Source: RUG705 sp934101175
Lineage (GTDB): Bacteria > Bacillota_I > Bacilli_A > RF39 > UBA660
Length of the DNA: 64,000 nucleotides
Assembly: GCA_934101175.1 (NCBI GenBank)
Contig: CAKOQC010000003.1
Span: forward strand, 1 to 64,000
Direction: 5' to 3'
The translations under genes and the position numbers were made by a program. Positions 41,507 through 48,420 of the stretch are shown here, one piece after another. The notes under the pieces were generated by a model, which saw only the letters and a program-made list of their open reading frames with translations, did not search any database and had not been told where the DNA came from. Position 1 is the first letter of the stretch. The number at the start of each line of letters is the position of its first letter.

Positions 41507-41800
41507 ATGAATGAAATTAGTATAAAAGAACTTAGTAAGATTAATAATCCTAAAATAATAGATATTAGAGACAATTATACATATAATATGGGGCATATAA
41601 ATGGAGCAATAAATATACCATATTATAGTTTATTATCTAATTATTCAATATATCTTAAAAAGAATGAAATATATTATTTATATTGTGATTATGGTAAACA
41701 AAGTATGGAGATTAGCAATAGATTAAACTTATTTGGATATCATACTTATTATATAAAAGAAGGATATCTTGATATTAAGAATAATATTTCTGTAAAGTAG
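41507..41800 (+). CDS. Rhodanese-like domain protein
   Basis: The 97-residue protein is a single rhodanese domain: IIDIRDNYTYNMGHINGAINIPY and the active-site loop YLYCDYGKQSMEIS with the catalytic Cys near residue 64. It moves sulfur or acts in redox signalling. The start at ATG 41507 follows ataggtgat; an in-frame ATG at 41492 overlaps the ribosome binding site. Confidence 0.85.
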   Translation: MNEISIKELSKINNPKIIDIRDNYTYNMGHINGAINIPYYSLLSNYSIYLKKNEIYYLYCDYGKQSMEISNRLNLFGYHTYYIKEGYLDIKNNISVK

Positions 41801-41855
41801 ATGAGGAAACTTTTAAAATAGGTAAAATTATTGTATAATTATATATGGTGATAAG

Positions 41856-42917
41856 ATGGAATATATAATAATAGGATTACTAGTAATAATAATAATATTA
41901 CTAATTATACTTTTAGCTAGAGGAAATACTTCTTTAGTAGAAAGACTTGGTAAAGTAGAGAGTATAGTAGTTAGAGAATTATCTACATTTAGAACAGATT
42001 TATCTAAAAGTATGTCAGAAGATTTTGAAAAATTACAGGATAGAGTAGAGGGAAGATTATTACTTATTAATGATAAAATGAACGAAAGATTAGAAGAGAA
42101 TTTTAATAAGACTAATAAGACATTTACTAATGTATTAGAAAGACTATCTAAGATAGATGAAGCACAAAAGAAGATTGATAGTTTATCTGGAGATATTGTT
42201 TCACTTCAGAGTATTTTAACTGATAAAAAGAGTCGTGGTATATTTGGGGAAGTGAATTTAAAACATATACTATCTAGTGTTTTTGGAGAAAATAATCAAA
42301 GAATATATCAACTACAATATACATTACCTAATACTACTATTGCTGATGCAGTAATATTTACACCTGAACCTTTAGGAACAGTGGCAATAGATTCTAAATT
42401 TCCATTAGAGAATTATCGTTTAATGGTAGATAAAACTAAAACAGCAGTAGAAAGACAAGGATATGAAAAACAATTTAAAATAGATGTAAAAAAACATATA
42501 GATGCTATTAGTAGTAAATATATTATACCTGGAGTTACTTCTAATCAAGCAATTATGTTTTTACCAGCAGAAGCAATATTTGCTGAAATAAATGCGTATC
42601 ATAACGATTTAGTAGAGTATGCATATAAAAAGAATGTATGGATAACATCTCCAACAACATTGATATCTTCACTTACAACAATACAAGTATTACTTAAAAA
42701 TATGGAAAGAGATAAATATGCTAAAGTGGTACATGAAGAATTAATTAAATTAGGAATAGAGTTTCAAAGATATAAAGAACGTTGGGATAAATTATCTAGA
42801 AGTATAGATACAGTTAGTAAAGATGTAGAAAATTTAAATATAACATCTGATAAAATAACTAAAAAATTTGAATCTATTAATGATGTTAAATTAGATAATA
42901 ATAATTATTTAGAATAA
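41856..42917 (+). CDS. rmuC: DNA recombination protein RmuC
   Basis: The 353-residue product has an N-terminal membrane helix (residues 3-22), a long coiled coil (about 25-115) and the RmuC nuclease-like core (KSRGIFGEVNLKHILSSVFG, ADAVIFTPEPLGTVAIDSKFPLENY, IMFLPAEAIFAEI, SPTTLISSLTTI). RmuC limits inversions at short inverted repeats. A TATAAT sits just before the ribosome binding site ggtgat. Confidence 0.92.
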   Translation: MEYIIIGLLVIIIILLIILLARGNTSLVERLGKVESIVVRELSTFRTDLSKSMSEDFEKLQDRVEGRLLLINDKMNERLEENFNKTNKTFTNVLERLSKIDEAQKKIDSLSGDIVSLQSILTDKKSRGIFGEVNLKHILSSVFGENNQRIYQLQYTLPNTTIADAVIFTPEPLGTVAIDSKFPLENYRLMVDKTKTAVERQGYEKQFKIDVKKHIDAISSKYIIPGVTSNQAIMFLPAEAIFAEINAYHNDLVEYAYKKNVWITSPTTLISSLTTIQVLLKNMERDKYAKVVHEELIKLGIEFQRYKERWDKLSRSIDTVSKDVENLNITSDKITKKFESINDVKLDNNNYLE

Positions 42918-42921
42918 TAAA

Positions 42922-42971
42922 ATACGGGTAATTAGAATACACTATTATAGGTGAGTGGTAATGACCCGTAT
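42922..42971 (+). promoter_or_regulatory. Inverted repeat enclosing the start of the next gene
   Basis: atacgggt (42922-42929) pairs with acccgtat (42964-42971), followed by cttttt. It encloses the ribosome binding site and start codon (42961) of the small membrane protein. It could be the rmuC terminator or a hairpin that hides the start. Confidence 0.45.
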
Positions 42972-43182
42972 CTTTTTCTTTTTATGTGGATTTGGATTAA
43001 TGACATTAGGATTTGTATATATAATATTATATTTAAATTTAATTAATACTGGGTATAATTTCTTAGAATATGTTAATTTTATAACAGGAAGGATAGAGTG
43101 TTATTATACAATAATAGGTTTTATTATTATGAATATGGCAATGTATATTAAAGGAGATAAAAAATATGGATTATATCTATGA
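42961..43182 (+). CDS. Small two-helix membrane protein
   Basis: The 73-residue product has two hydrophobic segments (about 2-25 and 45-62) with a short polar loop and a basic end. No family is recognised. ATG 42961 follows aggtgag; a GTG at 42955 is also possible. It overlaps the next gene by 17 bases. Confidence 0.55.
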   Translation: MTRIFFFLCGFGLMTLGFVYIILYLNLINTGYNFLEYVNFITGRIECYYTIIGFIIMNMAMYIKGDKKYGLYL

Positions 43183-43762
43183 TATTGTTTTAAATTTTCA
43201 TGATAGTTATTATGAATTCTATGAATGGAAAAGGGAAGATAAGATTATTAATGTTAAAAGAATACCTATTTATAAGATATCTAATACAGATTATTTAAAT
43301 ATTAAAAATAATGAGGTAATAATAGATAGAAATAGTCTAGATAAACATAATAAAATGTTTTTGTTAACTTCTTCAATAGAAGTAATGGGGGTAATTATAG
43401 ATAATGATGGTAAGGTAATAAAAAGAAGTAGTTTATTATTTGAAGAAGCAGATGAAATATTAGAAGATAAAGATAATATAAAGAAGAGTAATATTAAGTA
43501 TAAAATTATTAAACATAATAATAATAAATATATTAGTAGATTATTTAAAGAGAAGGATAGTTATGTTAAGAAGTATTTAAGTAATAATGAACTAAAAGAG
43601 AATGAATATATTCTTAAATATATTTATTATGATATTTATAATATAGAAGAAGATAATACTGAGAAGATATATAAAGAATTAGTAGAATTATCTAAGAGTA
43701 ATATAAATAAACTGTATGATGGTTTAAGAAGAGTAAATTTAGAGTTAAAAAATAACCTATAA
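43166..43762 (+). CDS. DUF3603-like protein
   Basis: The 198-residue soluble protein begins YIYDIVLNFHDSYYEFYEWKREDKI and goes on IPIYKISNTDYLNIKNNEV. This follows the pattern of the Bacillus DUF3603 family (Y-I-Y-D-V, E-W, E/D-D-x-I, P-L-x-K-V), whose role is not known. The remainder is charged and helical. The match is by eye, and the C-terminal half is less clear. It is probably co-transcribed with the small membrane protein it overlaps. Confidence 0.6.
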   Translation: MDYIYDIVLNFHDSYYEFYEWKREDKIINVKRIPIYKISNTDYLNIKNNEVIIDRNSLDKHNKMFLLTSSIEVMGVIIDNDGKVIKRSSLLFEEADEILEDKDNIKKSNIKYKIIKHNNNKYISRLFKEKDSYVKKYLSNNELKENEYILKYIYYDIYNIEEDNTEKIYKELVELSKSNINKLYDGLRRVNLELKNNL

Positions 43763-43785
43763 GTATATAAACTTATAGGTTTAAT
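43753..43785. terminator. Bidirectional terminator between convergent genes
   Basis: aacctataagt / acttataggtt, 11-base stem with a 7-base loop. It overlaps the stop of the DUF3603-like gene and lies just before the prsA stop. Confidence 0.8.
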
Positions 43786-43786
43786 T

Positions 43787-44941
43787 TTATTTATAACTAT
43801 TGATATAGTCATTATATTCATCTTTTAATTTAGTATCAGTAATTTCTAATTTAGCTTCTTCTCTTAAGTTAATTAGAGCTTTGTAATATAAATTAGTATC
43901 ATTGTTTTTCTTTTCTTTAGCTAATACTTCAATAACATCATCTTTAATATTATTTAATTCAGGTTTATCTTTTTGAGCTATTTTATATACAATATGATAA
44001 CCATATGAGGTTAATACTGGAGTTTTACTATAAGAGCCTACAGCTAAATCTTTACATTCTTTTAGGTAAGCACTTTCTAATGAAGCGTTGAATGCTTGAT
44101 ATCCTAATTCTTCATGAGTAATTTTATCACCATATTCAGTAATAATGTCATCCCAAGAAGTACCATTATTTAATTTACCAATTATTTCTTCTGCTAAAGC
44201 TTTAGCTTCTGAATCAGTCAAACCATCAGTATCACTATCTTTTTTGATACTTACTAGGATATGTTTAGAATCAACATCTCCAAAAACATCATTTTCATAA
44301 TATTTTTCTATTTCTTTATCAGTAACTAAACTCTTAGCATATTCTTCATAATATTTATTACGACGATAATCAAGAGATAGACTTTCTAAGAAATCTGCTT
44401 CAGTAGCAAAACCATATTCACTTAAGAATTTATCTTTGGTGTATCCATAGTTTTTTTCATATACTTGATAGTAGTAATCAGCAGTACTTTGAATTTCTTT
44501 TTTCATTTCATCAGTATCAGGATATTTTTCGTTTAAGATTAACTTATCAACATCATTTAAAAATACCTTAACGGAATAATAATTCTTCATACTAGTATAT
44601 AAATCATCAGCAGTAATATTTTTACCATCTAAAGTAGCAACTGGTTGAGTACCATCTTTTAAAGTAGCAATTCTATCTGGCCATAATATACATCTAAATA
44701 ATAGAGTAGCTACTAAGAAACCTACTACAAATAAAATAATACCAGTACGATGGTCATCAATTTTATTTAGAGCTTCAGTGGCTTTCTTACTAAAATTATT
44801 TTCCTTCTTTACTTTAGGGGCTTTTACTTCTTCTTTTTTAACTTCTTCATGAATTTCCTTTTTAGTAGTTTTAACCTCTTTTTTATTTTCTTCTTTGATA
44901 TTCTTTTTATTACTTTGTGTCTTTTTAGCATCTTTTGCCAT
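43787..44941 (-). CDS. prsA: PrsA-like foldase (parvulin-type peptidyl-prolyl isomerase)
   Basis: The 384-residue product has a Lys/Glu-rich cytoplasmic N-terminus (1-60), one membrane segment (about 68-88), a SurA/PrsA chaperone region and a parvulin domain (SKHILVSIKKD, then FNASLESAYLKECKDLAVGSYS and TSYGYHIVYKI). PrsA helps exported proteins fold outside the membrane. Bacillus PrsA is a lipoprotein; this one is held by a membrane helix instead, with a long basic inner tail. The start at 44941 follows aaggag; the upstream in-frame ATG codons lack a site. Confidence 0.85.
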   Translation of the reverse strand: MAKDAKKTQSNKKNIKEENKKEVKTTKKEIHEEVKKEEVKAPKVKKENNFSKKATEALNKIDDHRTGIILFVVGFLVATLLFRCILWPDRIATLKDGTQPVATLDGKNITADDLYTSMKNYYSVKVFLNDVDKLILNEKYPDTDEMKKEIQSTADYYYQVYEKNYGYTKDKFLSEYGFATEADFLESLSLDYRRNKYYEEYAKSLVTDKEIEKYYENDVFGDVDSKHILVSIKKDSDTDGLTDSEAKALAEEIIGKLNNGTSWDDIITEYGDKITHEELGYQAFNASLESAYLKECKDLAVGSYSKTPVLTSYGYHIVYKIAQKDKPELNNIKDDVIEVLAKEKKNNDTNLYYKALINLREEAKLEITDTKLKDEYNDYINSYK

Positions 44942-45088
44942 AACGATTCTCCTTTCTAACACATTAATTATCATAACAAAAAAACGATAAAAATACAATA
45001 GTTATCATTAAATATGGGATAAATACTGAATTTAATGGGTAGAAGTACACAACTTTAAATTATTAAAAATAAATTTTTTAAAACTAGC

Positions 45089-45115
45089 ACACTTTTAAAT
45101 AATTACCATAGAATA
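45089..45115 (+). promoter_or_regulatory. Sigma-K-like sporulation promoter
   Basis: AC (45089-45090), a 16-base spacer, then CATAGAATA (45107-45115), fitting the sigma-K consensus AC-16/17-CATAnnnTA. It precedes aaggagg and the first YjcZ-like gene. Consensus match only. Confidence 0.5.
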
Positions 45116-45149
45116 TCTGTGAAAAGACAAAAAAAGGAGGATTGTGTAT

Positions 45150-45233
45150 ATGGGAAATTGTTGTGGATCATCAGCTGCTATCGTATTAGTTCTATTTATC
45201 TTATTAATAATCATACTAGGAGCATGGATCTAG
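45150..45233 (+). CDS. Tiny YjcZ-like sporulation membrane protein (27 aa)
   Basis: ATG 45150 follows a strong aaggagg. The peptide has a short polar head with two cysteines and glycine (GNCCGSS), then a hydrophobic helix IVLVLFILLIIILGAWI. This is the pattern of the YjcZ/tiny-TM family of spore-coat and late-sporulation proteins (F-x-L-I-V-V-L-F-I-L-L-I-I-V-G). The upstream sigma-K-like promoter and a second similar peptide behind it support the call. Confidence 0.7.
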   Translation: MGNCCGSSAAIVLVLFILLIIILGAWI

Positions 45234-45248
45234 TTAGGAGGTAGAATA

Positions 45249-45371
45249 ATGAATACATGTACTGAAAATTGCCAAAGCAAACAAGTTAGAAGCTGTGGCA
45301 GTGGATACTTAATTGTATTAGTAGTATATATATTGTTAGCAATAATTTTAGGATCTTGTTTTAGATATTAA
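45249..45371 (+). CDS. Tiny YjcZ-like sporulation membrane protein (40 aa), second copy
   Basis: It starts 15 bases after the first, with ttaggaggt before the ATG. A Cys-containing polar head (NTCTENCQSKQVRSCGSG) is followed by the hydrophobic helix YLIVLVVYILLAIILGSCF. Cys-rich heads are often used for cross-linking in coats (inference). Confidence 0.65.
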   Translation: MNTCTENCQSKQVRSCGSGYLIVLVVYILLAIILGSCFRY

Positions 45372-45392
45372 GCATATAGTAGCTACTTAAAA

Positions 45393-45408
45393 GATAACTA
45401 TAGTTATC
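45393..45408. repeat. Perfect 16-base palindrome
   Basis: gataactatagttatc, followed by five A. It lies between the tiny sporulation genes and the HIT gene; it may be a small hairpin or an operator. Confidence 0.5.
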
Positions 45409-45430
45409 AAAAAGACAATTTAACTTTTTA

Positions 45431-45458
45431 AAAAAGATTACTCTTCAGTAATCTTTTT
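45431..45458. terminator. Terminator overlapping the stop of the HIT gene
   Basis: aaaaagattact / agtaatcttttt, perfect 12-base stem with a 4-base loop; A-rich and T-rich flanks let it work in both directions. Confidence 0.85.
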
Positions 45459-45806
45459 GAATGCCTCGTCTAAGCTAATAGTAGGATCTTTAACATATTT
45501 AGGTATTATATGTAAATGATAATGCTTTACTTCTTGAACATTACCATTATTTTGAATAATAGTATAGCCATCAGCATTCATCTTATCTACAACATGAGTA
45601 CTTAAAATTTTAGCTCTTTTAATTATCTTAGATAATAATTCTTCATCAATACTTTGAAAATCTAGAGTATGCTCTTTAGGAATAATTAGAACATGTCCTG
45701 GTTTAAAAGGATTGATATCTAAGAAGGCTAACATATCATTATCTTCAAATATTTTCTTACAAGGAATTTCGCCTTTTACAATTTTACAAAATACACAATT
45801 ATCCAT
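45438..45806 (-). CDS. HIT family (histidine triad) nucleotide-binding protein
   Basis: The 122-residue protein begins DNCVFCKIVKGEIPCKK with a zinc-type CxxC, has LDINPFKPGHVLIIPKEH and the triad H-Y-H-L-H-I near residue 100. HINT enzymes hydrolyse AMP linked to amines; the bacterial roles are loosely defined. It is full length. Confidence 0.93.
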   Translation of the reverse strand: MDNCVFCKIVKGEIPCKKIFEDNDMLAFLDINPFKPGHVLIIPKEHTLDFQSIDEELLSKIIKRAKILSTHVVDKMNADGYTIIQNNGNVQEVKHYHLHIIPKYVKDPTISLDEAFKKITEE

Positions 45807-46108
45807 AATTAATCACCAAAATAATTATAACAAAAATAGATAATATTGTCTATATTAAAGAGATGAAAGTATCGTACGGTTGAATATTATAAAGAATAAA
45901 TAAATGGTTGTCAAGAGATAAATATGAGGAAAAATTTACCATGAAATTTATTTAAAATAAAAGTGTATAAAAAGTGTCAAATCTATTGATATATAACTAA
46001 AATAGGTTAAAATAAATAGTCATGAAAAGGAAGTGAACTGTTATTTAATTATTATTAATAATAATATAAATAATGGTTCGCTTTAATTATATACAGGAGG
46101 TGATTATC
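45807..46108. other. Gap upstream of lon, no gene seen
   Basis: About 300 bases. I looked for CtsR heptads (GGTCAAA) and found only one weak half-like gtgtcaaa near 45975. A TTGATA is present near 45988 with no good -10 box at the right distance. No RNA gene was recognised. Confidence 0.4.
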
Positions 46109-48385
46109 ATGGTTGAAACTAATTTACCAGTATTATTTTTAAGAGATGTAGTATTACTTCCTTATAATGAATTAAGGATAGAGATTTCTAAAGAACTTGA
46201 GAAGAATATTCTTGATATTAGTGAGAGAAGACATGATAGTCATATTCTGTTTATTAATTTATATGATACTTTAGAAGAGAAGCCTAGTCTAAGAAAATTA
46301 CCTAAAATGGGAGTGTTAGGAAAAATAAAAACTAAATTAGAACTTCCTAATGGAGTAATTAGATTAGTAGTTATGGGAATAGATAGAGTAGAAGTAATTA
46401 ATTATATAGAGAATGAAGATAGTAGTTATGAAGCTTTTGTAATACCTACTAAGGAATATGATTATAATGAATTAGAAGCAAATGCTCTAAAGAGAATATT
46501 ATTAAAAGATTTGAATGATTATATAGAGATATCTTCTTATATATCTAATAATGTATTAGGAAGAATTAGTGGAGTAAATAGTTTATCTAGATTATCAGAT
46601 ATTATATTAAATGAATTACCAATAGATTACATAGAGAAAGTTAAATATATAGAGATGCCTAATCCAATGAATAGAGTTAAATCTTTAATAGAAGATTTAA
46701 ATAGAGAGATGGAAACGGTTAAATTAGAAAATGATATAGAAGATAATTTAAAAGAAAGACTTGATGAAGAACAGAAAAATTATATACTTAGAGAGAAGAT
46801 TAAGTTAATTAAAGAGGAAATTAATGAAGTAGATATTAAAGATAATGATATAGAAAAGTTAAATAATAAGATTAATTTAAATGAATATCCTGATTATGTA
46901 AAAGATAGACTTACAGAAGAGATGAATAGATATGAACTAACAGCTCCGACTAGTCCAGAGTTATCAATTATTAGAAATTATATAGATTGGTTAGTTAGTT
47001 TACCATGGAATAAAGAAACTAAAGATAATAAAGATGTATCAGAAGTAATAGAAGAACTTAATAAGACACATTTTGGACTTGATTCAGTTAAAGAGAGAAT
47101 AGTTGAATATATAGCAATTAATAAATTGATTAAGAATAATAAAAGCCCAATATTATGTTTAATAGGGCCTCCGGGAGTAGGAAAAACGACTTTAGCAAAG
47201 TCTATTGCTAAAGCTTTAGGAAGAAAGTTTGTTAAAATTAGTGTAGGTGGAGTACATGATGAAGGAGAAATAGTAGGTCATAGAAAAACTTATATTGGAG
47301 CTAATCCAGGTAAGATTATTCAAGGACTTAAAAGAGTAGGAGTTAATAATCCAGTATTTTTGATTGATGAAATAGATAAATTAACGAAAGACTATAAAGG
47401 AGATCCGGCTTCAGCTTTGTTGGATGTGCTTGATAAAGAACAAAATAAAGTATTTTGTGATAATTATATAGAACTTGAATATGATTTATCTAAAGTAATG
47501 TTTATTTTAACAGGAAATGATAAGGAGATGATTCCAGAAGCATTAAGTGATAGATTGGAAATAATAGATTTATCTAGTTATACTATGATGGAAAAAGAAA
47601 GTATTGCTCTTAATTATATTATTCCTAAGTTAGAATATGAATATGGAATTAAATTATATTTTAGTAACAATAATATTAAGAATATTATTTTGAATTATAC
47701 TAGAGAATCTGGAGTTAGACAATTAGAAAGATGTTTGGATACTATTTTTAGAAAAGCAAGAATTCAAAATAGAGAAAATGAGAAAGTAGATATTAAAGAA
47801 TATTTAGGTAGTTATAAATATCAAGAGTTAGCTAATGAGAAGGATAGTTATATTGGAGTAGTTAATGCTCTTGGATATACTCCTTATGGAGGATGTATTC
47901 AAAAAGTATCTTGTTTGAAGTATCCTGGTAATGGTGAACTTATTTTTACGGGAATGCTTGGAGATGTTATTAGAGAAAGTGGTCAAGTAGCAATAAGTTA
48001 TATTAAAGGCAATAATCTTTTGATGGAGATTGATAATAAAGTATTTTTAGAAAATGATTATCATGTTCATTTTGAGAATGGGGGCATTCCTAAAGATGGG
48101 CCATCAGCAGGAGTAGCAGTTATTACAGCTTTAATCAGTCTTATTAAGAAACAACCAATAGATAGCTCTATTAGTATGACAGGAGAAATTACTTTAAGAG
48201 GAAAAGTCTTACCAGTAGGGGGAGTAAAGGAAAAAGTATTGGCTGCATTAAATAACAATATTAAAACGATATATTTACCAGTAGAAAATAAGGAAGATTT
48301 GAGAGATATACCTAGAGAATTATTTAAAGGTATAAAGGTTAAATATGTAAATAGTTATTTAGAGATATATAATGATTTATTTTAA
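46109..48385 (+). CDS. lon: ATP-dependent protease LonA
   Basis: The 758-residue product has the Lon N-terminal substrate domain (LPVLFLRDVVLLPYNELRIE), a coiled region, the AAA+ module with Walker A GPPGVGKTT (about residue 353) and VFLIDEIDKL, and the protease domain. The catalytic Ser is in KDGPSAGVAV (about Ser666) and the Lys in PVGGVKEKVLAAL (about Lys707). It degrades damaged and regulatory proteins. ATG 46109 follows aggaggtgat; an upstream ATG at 46073 lacks one. Confidence 0.96.
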   Translation: MVETNLPVLFLRDVVLLPYNELRIEISKELEKNILDISERRHDSHILFINLYDTLEEKPSLRKLPKMGVLGKIKTKLELPNGVIRLVVMGIDRVEVINYIENEDSSYEAFVIPTKEYDYNELEANALKRILLKDLNDYIEISSYISNNVLGRISGVNSLSRLSDIILNELPIDYIEKVKYIEMPNPMNRVKSLIEDLNREMETVKLENDIEDNLKERLDEEQKNYILREKIKLIKEEINEVDIKDNDIEKLNNKINLNEYPDYVKDRLTEEMNRYELTAPTSPELSIIRNYIDWLVSLPWNKETKDNKDVSEVIEELNKTHFGLDSVKERIVEYIAINKLIKNNKSPILCLIGPPGVGKTTLAKSIAKALGRKFVKISVGGVHDEGEIVGHRKTYIGANPGKIIQGLKRVGVNNPVFLIDEIDKLTKDYKGDPASALLDVLDKEQNKVFCDNYIELEYDLSKVMFILTGNDKEMIPEALSDRLEIIDLSSYTMMEKESIALNYIIPKLEYEYGIKLYFSNNNIKNIILNYTRESGVRQLERCLDTIFRKARIQNRENEKVDIKEYLGSYKYQELANEKDSYIGVVNALGYTPYGGCIQKVSCLKYPGNGELIFTGMLGDVIRESGQVAISYIKGNNLLMEIDNKVFLENDYHVHFENGGIPKDGPSAGVAVITALISLIKKQPIDSSISMTGEITLRGKVLPVGGVKEKVLAALNNNIKTIYLPVENKEDLRDIPRELFKGIKVKYVNSYLEIYNDLF

Positions 48386-48420
48386 AAGAACTTACACGGA
48401 GTGTGTAAGTTCTTTGTTTT
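48385..48420. terminator. Bidirectional terminator between lon and the convergent gene
   Basis: aaagaacttacac / gtgtaagttcttt, 13-base perfect stem with a 5-base loop, next to both stop codons. Confidence 0.85.

Noticed and set aside
45393..45408. Factor-independent terminator for the tiny sporulation genes
   Set aside because: The palindrome gataactatagttatc is followed by A and not T on the plus strand, so it does not look like a terminator; listed only as a repeat.
45840..46010. CtsR or HrcA (CIRCE) operator upstream of lon
   Set aside because: Only one weak heptad-like gtgtcaaa and no tandem partner; no CIRCE inverted repeat.
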